This document shows positions 1 through 7,844 of a stretch of 64,000 nucleotides of DNA, one piece after another. The stretch is from DATATV01 sp036268615 (GTDB lineage Bacteria; Actinomycetota; Actinomycetes; Mycobacteriales; Pseudonocardiaceae): the NCBI GenBank assembly GCA_036268615.1, contig DATATV010000053.1, positions 1 to 64,000 on the forward strand, in the 5' to 3' direction. A model generated the notes under the pieces. That model worked only from the letters and a program-made list of their open reading frames with translations, was not told the DNA's origin and did no database searches. Positions within the stretch are counted from its first letter, which is position 1, and every line of letters begins with the position of its first letter. The translations under genes were made by a program, and so were the position numbers.

Positions 1-626
1 CGTTGGGCGGCCTGTCCCCCGGCGCCGGGCTGCTCGCCGCGGTGCTCGCCCGGGTCGGCCCGACCGAGGTGCACGTCCTGGTTCGCCCCCGGGACGGCAG
101 TTTCCGCTACTCGGCCGGCGAGGTGGACGCGATGGTCGCCGACGTGTGGCACGCGCTCGGGGCGGGTGCGGCCGGGGTGGTCGTCGGCGCGCTCACCGAG
201 CGGGACGAACCGGACCGGGCGGTGCTGGCCGAGTTGGTCGCGGCCGCGGACGGGCGCCAGGTCACCTTCCACCGCGCGCTGGACGTGTGCCGGAATCCGG
301 TGGCCGCGCTGGACACGCTCGCCGAGCTGGGCGTGCGACGGGTGCTCACCTCCGGCCAGGCGGCCACCGCCGAGCAGGGCGCCGGGCTGCTCGGCGAGTT
401 GGTCCGGGCCGCGGCCGGCCGGATCGCGGTGATGGCCTGCGGCGGCATCCGACCGCACAACGCGCTTGCCGTGCTGCATGCGACCGGTGTGCGCGACCTG
501 CACGCCGCTCCCCGCACCCACGCCGGCGCGGACCGGCCGGGGTCCACGGTGGACTTCGGCCGGCACGCCCGGTTCGACCGGTCGACCGCGGCGGAGTTGG
601 TGCGGATTGTCCGGGACGCCGGTTGA
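1..626 (+). CDS. cutC: Copper homeostasis protein CutC, 5' truncated
   Basis: The window opens inside this gene; about 208 C-terminal residues are visible in the frame that starts at base 3, ending with TGA at 624-626. The protein has the look of the CutC TIM-barrel family: an HVLVRPR stretch on an early strand, FHRALD in the middle, then LTSG and the MACGGI turn near the end. CutC proteins are linked to copper tolerance in several bacteria, but a direct copper role is disputed and the catalytic activity is not established. The family is usually about 230-250 residues, so roughly 20-40 N-terminal residues are missing. Its neighbour to the right is an LCP gene preceded by a BlaI-type operator, and no shared operon is apparent. 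Confidence 0.85.
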   Translation, partial: LGGLSPGAGLLAAVLARVGPTEVHVLVRPRDGSFRYSAGEVDAMVADVWHALGAGAAGVVVGALTERDEPDRAVLAELVAAADGRQVTFHRALDVCRNPVAALDTLAELGVRRVLTSGQAATAEQGAGLLGELVRAAAGRIAVMACGGIRPHNALAVLHATGVRDLHAAPRTHAGADRPGSTVDFGRHARFDRSTAAELVRIVRDAG

Positions 627-855
627 CGTCGATCTGAACCGTCAGGCCGCCCGCGTCCGTGTTGCCAACGGATGGTCGAGCGGCGACGATCAGTTCACGG
701 CGGCGCGACGGGTCCGCCCGTAAGGTGCCGAATCGTGGGTCCGACCGGCGGTAACGTTGCCGCCGGCGCGGACCGCCGGGGTCAGCACGGAGAGCTGGTG
801 CGACTGTCCGAGACAACTCAGTTCCTGGCCGCAACCAGCGGCCAGGACGCGCGTC

Positions 856-868
856 CTACACTTTGTAG
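856..868. promoter_or_regulatory. BlaI-type operator, site 1 (LCP gene)
   Basis: Perfect dyad CTACA-CTT-TGTAG, 57 nt before the LCP start codon at 925. BlaI/MecI/CopY repressors bind TACA/TGTA dyads. The left arm also contains TACACT, which could serve as a -10 hexamer, so a bound repressor would occlude the promoter. The same motif recurs at 3889-3901 and 5605-5617, and a half site precedes blaI itself. Confidence 0.75.
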
Positions 869-924
869 TGCACAGCGCTGGACGGACTGACCGGCCGGCA
901 CGGATCACCTGGAGTATTCGCGAT

Positions 925-2793
925 ATGCCCGAAGGACGCCGCGATCCCCGTGATCCACGCGAGCCGGCCCGACCCGGCGGCCAGCCACCGGCACGACCGA
1001 TCCCCCCGGGCCGACGCGTTCCCGGCCCGCCCGCCAATGGTCAACCACCGCGCGGCGCGCCCCGCACTCCCCCGCCCGACCGGCCGACGCCGCCGCGCCG
1101 CGAGCCCGCGCCGACACCGGCCGACCGACGGACCCCGCCGCCCGAGCGCCGTGCGTCCCGCGGCACACCGCCGCCCGCCCACCAGCGCCCGCCGGTCCGG
1201 CCGGACCCCGACGACGTGTCCGAGGCGCTCACCATCGCCGACGGGCCGCGCCAGGAGCCGCCACCCGGCCGCCGGCCGGCTGCCGCTGCTGCCGCCCGCC
1301 CGAACCGGGGCCGGCGCAACGTGCTGCGGGTGGCCCGGGTGCTGCTCGCCGTGGTGTCGCTGGTCGTGTTCAGCGCGACCTGGTACAGCTGGGCGCAGGT
1401 GGAGAAGGCCAACAACGGACTGACTCGTTCCGACGTGATCGATCCCGGCGCCAAGACGAACACCGGCCCGGAGAACATCCTGTTGGTCGGCATCGACACC
1501 CGGGTGGACGCGCAGGGCAACCCGCTGCCGCAGGCCGTGCTGAACCAGTTGCACGCCGGCTCGGGTGCCGACGGGGCAGATGCCACCGACTCGATCATCA
1601 TCATCCACATCCCGGCCGGCGGCGGCCGGGCGATCGGCTTCTCAGTGCCGCGCGACTCCTACGTGCAACTCACCGGTGGCTACGGGACACACAAGATCAA
1701 CTCGGCGTACACCTACGCGGAAACCGCTGCCCTCAAGCAGTTGCGCAATCAGGGCTTGTCCGGATCGCAGCTGTGGGTGCAGGCCGCGCAGGCCGGCGCG
1801 AAGAACTCGATCCAGACCATCGAGCAGTTCACCGGCCTGTCCATCAACCACTACGCCGCGGTCAACCTGGTCGGGTTCTACGACATCAGCCAGGCGATCG
1901 GTGGCGTGCAGGTGTGCCTCAACCACGCGACCAAGGACAAGAACTCCGGCGCGAACTTCCCGGCCGGCCTGCAGACCATCTCCGGCGTGCAGGCGCTCGC
2001 CTTCGTCCGTCAGCGCGACAATCTGCCGCTGGGCGACCTGGACCGGATCCGGCGTCAGCAGGTGTTCATGGCCGCGATGGCCAAGGCTGTGCTGTCCAGC
2101 GGCACGTTGACCAGCCCGTCGAAACTGGACAGCCTGATCGCGGCGATCCAGAAGTCGATCACCTTGGACCAGAACTGGGACATCCTCAGCTTCGCCCAGC
2201 AGTTGCAGGGCATCAGCGGCGGCAACATCCAGTTCCTGACCGTCCCGATCGTGAACATCACCTACCCGACGCCGCATGACGGCGACGCGGTCGAGGTCAA
2301 CCCGCAGCAGGTGCGGACCTTCATCCAGCAACAGGTCAGTGCCAGTGATGCGGCAGCCGCCCCGACCACCACCTCCAACGCGGCCGCGGTCACCACCACC
2401 ACCGCTTCCCCACCGCCACCCAGCACCAGCACCAATGCCGTGGTGGACGTCTACAACGCCAACGGAACCAGCGGACTGGCGGGCCGGGTGCTGACCCTGC
2501 TGGGCGACAGCGGCTTCACCAAGGGCGATTCCACCACGTCCGCCAGCCGGAGCGCGAGCGTGATCGAATACGGCTCCGGGAGCCAGTCCGCGGCGCAGGG
2601 CGTGGCGACCGCGCTCGGCGGCGGTATCACCATCGAGGCGGATTCGGCGGTCAGCGCCGGCCATGTGCGGGTCTACCTCGGCAAGGACTACCGGGGCCCG
2701 AGCACCAGCGGGACGACGGCCAGCACGCCGACCACCACGATCGCCCCGGCGGAACCGGCGGTCACCGGCAACGGGGTGCCCTGCATCAACTGA
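925..2793 (+). CDS. LytR-CpsA-Psr (LCP) family cell-wall glycopolymer transferase
   Basis: A 622-residue envelope protein. Residues 1-130 are a Pro/Arg-rich cytoplasmic tail, one membrane helix follows at about 133-153, then an LCP catalytic domain (about 185-440, with ILLVGIDTR, PRDSYV, INSAYTYAE and AFVRQRDNLPLGD) and a C-terminal LytR_C domain at about 505-595. LCP enzymes attach lipid-linked glycopolymers such as arabinogalactan to peptidoglycan outside the membrane. I chose ATG 925 because GGAG sits at 911-914 and because upstream in-frame starts would place the BlaI operator inside the coding region. The tail end is Thr/Ser-rich. It stands alone between cutC and a convergent ctaG-like gene. 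Confidence 0.9.
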   Translation: MPEGRRDPRDPREPARPGGQPPARPIPPGRRVPGPPANGQPPRGAPRTPPPDRPTPPRREPAPTPADRRTPPPERRASRGTPPPAHQRPPVRPDPDDVSEALTIADGPRQEPPPGRRPAAAAAARPNRGRRNVLRVARVLLAVVSLVVFSATWYSWAQVEKANNGLTRSDVIDPGAKTNTGPENILLVGIDTRVDAQGNPLPQAVLNQLHAGSGADGADATDSIIIIHIPAGGGRAIGFSVPRDSYVQLTGGYGTHKINSAYTYAETAALKQLRNQGLSGSQLWVQAAQAGAKNSIQTIEQFTGLSINHYAAVNLVGFYDISQAIGGVQVCLNHATKDKNSGANFPAGLQTISGVQALAFVRQRDNLPLGDLDRIRRQQVFMAAMAKAVLSSGTLTSPSKLDSLIAAIQKSITLDQNWDILSFAQQLQGISGGNIQFLTVPIVNITYPTPHDGDAVEVNPQQVRTFIQQQVSASDAAAAPTTTSNAAAVTTTTASPPPPSTSTNAVVDVYNANGTSGLAGRVLTLLGDSGFTKGDSTTSASRSASVIEYGSGSQSAAQGVATALGGGITIEADSAVSAGHVRVYLGKDYRGPSTSGTTASTPTTTIAPAEPAVTGNGVPCIN

Positions 2794-2802
2794 CCCACCG
2801 CA

Positions 2803-2842
2803 CGGTTCCGGCGCGGCCGGCCGGTCAGCCGCGCCGGAACCG
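2803..2842. terminator. Bidirectional terminator hairpin between LCP and ctaG genes
   Basis: Perfect 15-bp inverted repeat (arms 2803-2817 and 2828-2842, 10-nt loop) between convergent genes. The right arm lies inside the last codons of the ctaG-like gene. There is no T-tract on either side, as is common in high-GC actinomycetes. Confidence 0.6.
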
Positions 2843-3823
2843 CTGGCCGAGATCCGGGTGGTCCTCCCACCACATCCGTTGTGGGACAACCTCTTCCGCC
2901 GGGCCGGCGGTCAGCCGGGCGGCCTCGCGTTCGTCCTGCTCGGCGTCCAGCAACGCGTCCACCTCGGCGGCGTCCGCGTCGTCGTCGCGGCGCATCTGGG
3001 TGAGCACGCCGTACAGGAACGGCAGGCCGGCCAGGTCGCCGCCGATCCAGATCACCCCGGCGCCGATGACCTGGTCGTTGCGCAGGCTCGGCCCCCACGG
3101 CCGGGCCAGCAGGTGGTAGTAACCCGACGCGACCAGGTGCCCGGAATCCAGCCACAGCACCAGTCCCAGCACCGCGTCGACGAGTCCCTCGGCGATGCTG
3201 ATGCCGTAGGCGACCAGCGGCGGGTAGCGCCGGGGCACCAGGTCGCGCTGCATCCGGGCATAGACGTAGAGAAACCCGGTGACCAGCAGTTCCAGCCGGA
3301 ACAGCTGGTCCACCACCGGGTGTTCGAGCACCTCGACGTAGTAGCCGCTGTAGTACAGCGCCCACGGGGTGCCCATCATCAGCAGCGAGGTGATCGGCGG
3401 CGAGGTCACCACCCGCGCGACCCGGCCGTGCAGCACCGAGCGCAGCCGGGCCCGCCCGGGCTCGCCGAGCGTCGCCTCCAGCAGCGTCACCGGCAGGCTC
3501 ATCGCCAGCCCGTAGGGCCCGAGCATCAGCAGCAGGATGATGGTCGCCGCGCGCACCCAGAACAGCGTGTCGTCGTACGCCCCGAGAAACGACATGGTGG
3601 CCAGCACGATGCTGAGCAGGCCGACCAGGAGGAACTGCGCGACCCGCTGGGCCGGCCAGTCCTGCCCGCGCGCCCGCACCCGCCGCACGCCGAACAGGTA
3701 GGCACCGCCCAGCAGAACGACCAGCAGCAGCGCCGGCACGTTCAGGGTCCAGTGGTCGAACACCGCGAGCGGGGTCAGCGGTCCGGGACCGTGATATACG
3801 TCGGGTCGCACGAACAGCGGCAC
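2825..3823 (-). CDS. ctaG: CtaG-like cytochrome c oxidase assembly membrane protein
   Basis: A 332-residue polytopic membrane protein of the caa3_CtaG family (PF09678 type), read from a GTG start. About seven hydrophobic segments are visible, beginning near residues 28-45, and the family-typical stretches GPYGLAMSLP, GTPWALYYSGYY and GGDLAGLPFLYG are present. CtaG proteins help deliver copper to cytochrome oxidase subunits. The C-terminal 50 residues are acidic and cytoplasmic. A BlaI-type operator lies 66-78 nt upstream of the start, in the 141-nt gap after the M56 peptidase gene, so this gene probably has its own repressed promoter even though it follows that gene on the same strand. Confidence 0.85.
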   Translation of the reverse strand: MPLFVRPDVYHGPGPLTPLAVFDHWTLNVPALLLVVLLGGAYLFGVRRVRARGQDWPAQRVAQFLLVGLLSIVLATMSFLGAYDDTLFWVRAATIILLLMLGPYGLAMSLPVTLLEATLGEPGRARLRSVLHGRVARVVTSPPITSLLMMGTPWALYYSGYYVEVLEHPVVDQLFRLELLVTGFLYVYARMQRDLVPRRYPPLVAYGISIAEGLVDAVLGLVLWLDSGHLVASGYYHLLARPWGPSLRNDQVIGAGVIWIGGDLAGLPFLYGVLTQMRRDDDADAAEVDALLDAEQDEREAARLTAGPAEEVVPQRMWWEDHPDLGQRFRRG

Positions 3824-3888
3824 CTGGCTCGCCTCGTTCCTCGCCCGAGATCGGTCCGGGCGGTCGAATGGCTTGGCACGATCGGCCT

Positions 3889-3901
3889 CTACATTTTGTA
3901 G
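3889..3901. promoter_or_regulatory. BlaI-type operator, site 2 (ctaG)
   Basis: Perfect dyad CTACA-TTT-TGTAG, extendable to 15 bp by a flanking T/A pair (3888 and 3902). It sits between the stop of the M56 peptidase gene and the GTG start of the ctaG-like gene, both on the minus strand. It is AT-rich compared with its surroundings. Confidence 0.8.
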
Positions 3902-3964
3902 ATACTAGGGCCGCCAACCCGGCTGCCGAATCCGGCTCAGCCCGGGGGTGAGCCCGCTCACCTG

Positions 3965-4912
3965 CTACGCGGCGGCCGGCCGGGCCTGCCAGCGGTGCGC
4001 CACCCGGGCCAGATCGAACAGCGAGTCCAGGTCCCGGCAGACCACCACCGTGGACAGGGTGGCCACAACGAGCACCGCGACGGTCGCGGACAGCAACAGC
4101 GTCCGCCGCCGCGGCGGCTCGGCGAGCAGCGCGGCCACCCGGCGCGGCACCGGGCCCAGCCGGTCGGCGGCGATCGCCAGCACCACCCCGGGCACCCGGC
4201 GGTGGCGGACGGTCAGCAGGGCGGCCTTGCTGATGGTGCGGGCGACCAACCGGCGGTCGGCGGTGGCCCGGGCCGCGTGCTCGTCGGCCCACCGCTCCAC
4301 CGTGTACGCCACCGCGGTGGCCACCGGCCGCAGCACCGGGTTCGCGGCGGCGGCGCACTGCGCCACGAGCACGAACCGGTGGTGGCGGCAGTCCAGGTGG
4401 GCGCGCTCGTGCGCCAGCAGCACCCGCCGTTCGTCCCGGTCCAGCGCGCGCAGCATCCCGGTGGAGACAACAACTCGGCCCGGCCGGCCGGGCAGCGCGT
4501 AGGCCTGGGGCGCCGGGTCGGCGAGCACGCTCAACCGTCGACGTCCGGGCAGCGACCGGGCGGTCCGGGCCGCGTCGCGCACGGCCCGCCCGCGCCGGAC
4601 CATCGTCACCACTGACCCGCCGACCGCGGCGACCAGCAGCACACACGCCACCCGGGCGATCCACAGTGCGGCCGGGTCGTCCCGGCGCAGGATGCGGCCG
4701 GACCAGTGGCCCAGCGCGGCGACCAGATGGATCTGACCGATGGCGGTGGCGGCGAGCGCGGTCAGCGCCACGCCGCTCGCGGTGGCCAGCAGGACCGCGG
4801 AAACGGTCAACAGCCAGGTGGCCAGCCGGGGTTCGAGACGCTCGGCCAATCGGCCGGCCGCCCCCGCTCCGACCAGGGGTACCAGCAGCGGGAGATACAC
4901 GAGCAGATGCAC
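3965..4912 (-). CDS. M56 family (BlaR1/MecR1-type) membrane zinc metallopeptidase
   Basis: A 315-residue membrane peptidase. There are three hydrophobic segments in the first 110 residues, the zinc-binding HERAH motif at residues 168-172, and another membrane segment at about 270-292. The C-terminal penicillin-sensor domain of BlaR1 is absent, as in many actinobacterial M56 proteins. Family members cleave BlaI-type repressors in response to envelope signals, and a BlaI protein is encoded 1.5 kb away on the other strand. I chose GTG 4912, preceded by GGGGAG, rather than an upstream start at 5011, because the protein then begins directly with the first membrane helix (VHLLVYLPLL). No BlaI dyad is seen in front of this gene. 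Confidence 0.85.
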   Translation of the reverse strand: MHLLVYLPLLVPLVGAGAAGRLAERLEPRLATWLLTVSAVLLATASGVALTALAATAIGQIHLVAALGHWSGRILRRDDPAALWIARVACVLLVAAVGGSVVTMVRRGRAVRDAARTARSLPGRRRLSVLADPAPQAYALPGRPGRVVVSTGMLRALDRDERRVLLAHERAHLDCRHHRFVLVAQCAAAANPVLRPVATAVAYTVERWADEHAARATADRRLVARTISKAALLTVRHRRVPGVVLAIAADRLGPVPRRVAALLAEPPRRRTLLLSATVAVLVVATLSTVVVCRDLDSLFDLARVAHRWQARPAAA

Positions 4913-5016
4913 AGCGCTCCCCAGCCGTTCCGGTCCTCGTCCAGTTCGCCGCCCAGCGGTGTCGGTGTCCTCAGTGGACGGGAGCGGCTCGGCGCCGTCG
5001 CCCTGGTTCACCCGAC

Positions 5017-5091
5017 ATCCACATTACTGGAGCAGGGCCGCCGCTCCGGATCGTGTCGGTCACAGCCGGTGCGTCACCGGACAATGTGGAT
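5017..5091. repeat. Widely spaced 9-bp inverted repeat upstream of the M56 gene
   Basis: ATCCACATT at 5017-5025 and its exact complement AATGTGGAT at 5083-5091, 57 nt apart, lie upstream of the M56 peptidase start. This could be a pair of half sites for an unknown regulator. It is unlike the BlaI dyads and may be chance. Confidence 0.3.
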
Positions 5092-5146
5092 ATTCGTTGC
5101 TACTGACCGGTATCCAGACAACCAACAGCAGTCGGGACAATCGTGA

Positions 5147-5545
5147 TCACCGATGGGAACGCGGCGGCGGATAGCCGGGCGCCGGCACCCGCCGCGGTCG
5201 ACCGTCGTCCGGCCGGTACCGGTCGCCTTGCCGCTGGTAGCGGGGTTCCGGAGCGCGCCGACGGTCGGGGACCTGCGGGTGCGGGAGGTGCGGAACGTCG
5301 GTTCGTGGCTGTGGTCGCAACGGTCTTCGTGGCTGTGCCGAAGGAATCACCGGACGGTTGACCCAGGCGTCGAAAAACACGAGCGAAACGGCGACGGCCA
5401 CAACGACGATACCCAACTGGGGCACGCTACTGACGAAAAGCAGGCCAGCGATGACCAGGACACACACCACGGCCAGCCAGCAGAACGGATCGACGCGACG
5501 CAGCGCCGGGCGTCCACGGCGGACCGGCAGTCGCTCGCGAGACAT
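5147..5545 (-). CDS. Small two-helix membrane protein with basic, Pro-rich tail
   Basis: 132 residues, function unknown. Two hydrophobic segments occupy about residues 20-60 (WLAVVCVLVIAGLLFV, then IVVVAVAVSLVFF). The rest is a Pro/Arg-rich cytoplasmic tail. The ATG at 5545 has a strong GAGGAGGA Shine-Dalgarno sequence. The gene is divergent from the Cei-like gene, and the shared intergenic region holds a perfect BlaI dyad about 60 nt upstream of this start. It is therefore probably a member of the local BlaI regulon. No enzymatic motif is visible. Confidence 0.7.
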   Translation of the reverse strand: MSRERLPVRRGRPALRRVDPFCWLAVVCVLVIAGLLFVSSVPQLGIVVVAVAVSLVFFDAWVNRPVIPSAQPRRPLRPQPRTDVPHLPHPQVPDRRRAPEPRYQRQGDRYRPDDGRPRRVPAPGYPPPRSHR

Positions 5546-5604
5546 GGGTGCTGTTCCTCCTCACGCGAACCGGTGATCGTCGGCCCTCGACGAGACCCTG
5601 TTAT

Positions 5605-5617
5605 CTACAAATTGTAG
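5605..5617. promoter_or_regulatory. BlaI-type operator, site 3 (cei / small membrane protein)
   Basis: Perfect dyad CTACA-AAT-TGTAG with one more flanking T/A pair, giving 15 bp. It lies in the divergent intergenic region between the small membrane protein (start 5545) and the Cei-like gene (start 5714), so it could repress either or both. Confidence 0.8.
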
Positions 5618-5713
5618 AGTAGTTCGGTGTAGGGCGGCTGTTACCCGCGTCGGCTCCGGCCGACGATGATGACCGGGCAGTGATGACCGGCGGTGAAGAT
5701 CGGGGAGGGTCGG

Positions 5714-6376
5714 GTGTCGCTCGGCCAGGCTGAGACCTACCACCGGCGCAGGCCGCTGGTCGGCATCGTCGTGCTGTGTGTGCTGATGGTCGCGGCCGCC
5801 ATCGTCTGGTCCCGGGTGATCCGGCAGGCCGACGACGTGAACGCGCAGGTCGCCTGTCCCGCGTCGCAGGTCGCGACCGAGCAGTTGGACACGCCGGTGA
5901 GCTACACCGCACTCGACGCGGTCGCCCCGGCGCCGGCCAGTAGCGCCCAGGTTCAGGTCTTCAACGCGAGCAACGAGCGCGGACAGGCCGCCCGGATCAC
6001 CACCGAGCTGCAACAGTTCGGCTTCACCCAGACCGGCGTGCCGGCCGATGACCCGGAATACCCGCAGGGCAACCTGCGCTGCGTCGGCCAGATCCGGTTC
6101 GGCCCCAACGGGGTCTCGGCGGCCAGGACACTGAGCCTGCTGGTGCCGTGCGCGCAGCTGGTCCGGGACAACCGGCAGAACAGCACGGTGGATCTCGCGG
6201 TGGGCACCGCGTTCGTCGACCTCACGCCCTCGGCCGATGCCACCGACGTGTTGCAACAGCTGGCTACCTGGTCCCAGCAACATCCGGTGACCGGCGGCGG
6301 CCTCCAGTCCTATGCCTCGATCGCGCCGCATCTCCAGTCGTCCCTGCTCACCGGCGCGCACAACGGGCAGTGCTGA
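5714..6376 (+). CDS. cei: Envelope integrity protein Cei-like (LytR_C domain)
   Basis: A 220-residue single-pass membrane protein: short cytoplasmic N-terminus, HRRRP before a helix at about residues 14-32 (VGIVVLCVLMVAAAIVW), then an extracytoplasmic LytR_C-type domain beginning near VQVFNASNERGQAARI. Architecture and length fit mycobacterial Cei (Rv2700), which is needed for envelope integrity and virulence; that role is known for the family and inferred here. Two GTG starts are possible. I prefer 5714 because GGGGAGGG lies just before it, whereas 5693 has no Shine-Dalgarno. It is followed after 70 nt by blaI. Confidence 0.8.
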   Translation: MSLGQAETYHRRRPLVGIVVLCVLMVAAAIVWSRVIRQADDVNAQVACPASQVATEQLDTPVSYTALDAVAPAPASSAQVQVFNASNERGQAARITTELQQFGFTQTGVPADDPEYPQGNLRCVGQIRFGPNGVSAARTLSLLVPCAQLVRDNRQNSTVDLAVGTAFVDLTPSADATDVLQQLATWSQQHPVTGGGLQSYASIAPHLQSSLLTGAHNGQC

Positions 6377-6406
6377 GTGTCCGGACCGGCCGGCGGTCCG
6401 CGTCTC

Positions 6407-6416
6407 CTACACTCTG
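6407..6416. promoter_or_regulatory. Possible BlaI half site / -10 in front of blaI
   Basis: CTACACTCTG matches the left arm and spacer of the three perfect dyads, but the right arm is degraded (GGGC instead of GTAG). It is 31 nt upstream of the blaI ATG, where weak autoregulation would be expected. TACACT could be the -10 hexamer. Confidence 0.4.
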
Positions 6417-6446
6417 GGCACGGCCGAGAGGGAGGCAGCGAACACG

Positions 6447-6857
6447 ATGAGTGAACGCCGCGCAGGCCGGCGCGCACACGGTGAACTGGAGGCCGACGTG
6501 CTGGCCGCCGTCGCCGCCGCGGACGAACCGGTGACGGTGCACGACATCCAACAGGTGGTGGACACCGACCTGAGCTACACCGCAGTACACACCATTCTCA
6601 ACCGCCTCGTCACCAAGCAGCTGGTCGCCCGCGACCGCACCGAGCGCGGCCACGCGTACCGGCCCGCGGCGGAGGCGGCCACCGTGGTCGCCCGACAGAT
6701 GGACGCACTGCTGCGCCGCGGTCCCAGCCGGGCCGCCGTGCTGCGTTCCTTCCTCAGTACGCTGAGCAGCGCCGACGAGCGCTACCTCCGGGAACGGCTG
6801 GACACCATGCCCGACCCACGGCCGGCGGACACCGACGAGCAGAACGGCTGCACGTGA
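6447..6857 (+). CDS. blaI: BlaI/MecI/CopY family transcriptional repressor
   Basis: A 136-residue repressor: an N-terminal winged helix (about residues 10-85, with LSYTAVHTILNRLVTKQLVAR as the recognition region and wing) and a C-terminal dimerisation helix. BlaI proteins bind TACA/TGTA dyads and are removed by M56 peptidases; both partners are nearby (three dyads within 5.6 kb upstream and the M56 gene at 3965-4912). ATG 6447 follows GGGAGG. Its stop overlaps the start of lgt (GTGA), implying translational coupling of repressor and lipoprotein transferase. The inducing signal is unknown; the neighbouring genes suggest envelope stress or copper. Confidence 0.92.
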   Translation: MSERRAGRRAHGELEADVLAAVAAADEPVTVHDIQQVVDTDLSYTAVHTILNRLVTKQLVARDRTERGHAYRPAAEAATVVARQMDALLRRGPSRAAVLRSFLSTLSSADERYLRERLDTMPDPRPADTDEQNGCT

Positions 6858-7834
6858 GCAACAGCATTTCCCCAGTAGCGGCGGTCGCGGGCGGTATCCG
6901 CGACCTCGTCGCCGGCTCGCCGATCCGGACCAGCATCCCGAGTCCGTCGTTCAATGGTTTCCACCTCGGGCCGCTGGACATTCGCGTCTACGGACTGATG
7001 TACGTGATCGGCATCACCCTGGCCTACCTGCTCACCGCCCGGCGCTGGCGGGCGACCGGCGGGGACACCACGGTGGTCGAGGACGTGACGATCTGGAGCG
7101 TGCCGGCCGGCATCATCGGCGGTCGCATCTACTTCGACATCACCACCCCCAACGACGTGCCGCCGCACTGGTGGGGGCCGTTGGCCGTGTGGGACGGCGG
7201 GTTGGGCATCTGGGGCGGGGTCGCGCTGGCCGCCGCGGTGGGCATCTGGCGGCTGCGGCGCGCCAAGGTGTCGGTCCGCACGTTCATGGACGCGGTGGCA
7301 CCGGGCATCATCATCGCCCAGGGCATCGGCCGGATCGGCAACTACTTCAACCAGGAGCTGTTCGGCGGCCCGACGAACCTGCCGTGGGGCCTGCAGATCG
7401 CGCCCCAGTTCCGACCGGACGGCTACGCCCAGTTCGCCACCTTCCAGCCGACCTTTCTCTACGAGCTCATCTTCGACCTGGTCTGGGCCGGTGTGCTGAT
7501 CTGGCTGGGCCGGCGCGGCCTGGTCCGGCCGCCGGGCCTGTTCGCCCTCTACGTCACCGGCTACTCCGCGTTCCGGATCTTCGAGGAGTCGCTGCGGGTC
7601 GACTCCTCCGAGCACTTCCTCGGGCTGCGGCTCAACTTCTACGTGGCCACCGCGCTGACCATCGTCGGCCTGGTGTGGTTCATCCGCAGCCAGCGCACGG
7701 CCCGTTCGCAGCCGACAGAGCCGGCGGAAGTCCCGTCCGAGGTTTCGGCGGCAGCGCCGGCCGAGGCCCAGCCCGACACTCGGCCCGAGGCGCGGGCCGA
7801 GGAACCGGAAGAGGCCACCACCGAGTCGAGCTGA
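6854..7834 (+). CDS. lgt: Prolipoprotein diacylglyceryl transferase
   Basis: 326 residues. Lgt transfers diacylglycerol from phosphatidylglycerol to the lipobox cysteine of prolipoproteins in the cytoplasmic membrane. The signature GRIGNYFNQELFG begins at residue 159, the conserved RIYFD and LYELIFD stretches are present, and several membrane helices span residues 40-285. The last 45 residues are an acidic Ala/Glu/Pro-rich tail, common in actinobacteria. The GTG start overlaps the blaI stop by 4 nt. Many actinobacteria carry lgt next to trpA, so placement behind blaI may indicate a second or relocated copy. A lipoprotein substrate is encoded at 62560. Confidence 0.95.
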   Translation: MSNSISPVAAVAGGIRDLVAGSPIRTSIPSPSFNGFHLGPLDIRVYGLMYVIGITLAYLLTARRWRATGGDTTVVEDVTIWSVPAGIIGGRIYFDITTPNDVPPHWWGPLAVWDGGLGIWGGVALAAAVGIWRLRRAKVSVRTFMDAVAPGIIIAQGIGRIGNYFNQELFGGPTNLPWGLQIAPQFRPDGYAQFATFQPTFLYELIFDLVWAGVLIWLGRRGLVRPPGLFALYVTGYSAFRIFEESLRVDSSEHFLGLRLNFYVATALTIVGLVWFIRSQRTARSQPTEPAEVPSEVSAAAPAEAQPDTRPEARAEEPEEATTESS

Positions 7835-7844
7835 CCGGGGACGA

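Noticed and set aside
757..924. Upstream extension of the LCP gene from an in-frame start at 757
   Set aside because: The extra 56 residues look non-coding and would place the BlaI dyad inside the gene; ATG 925 has a good ribosome binding site.
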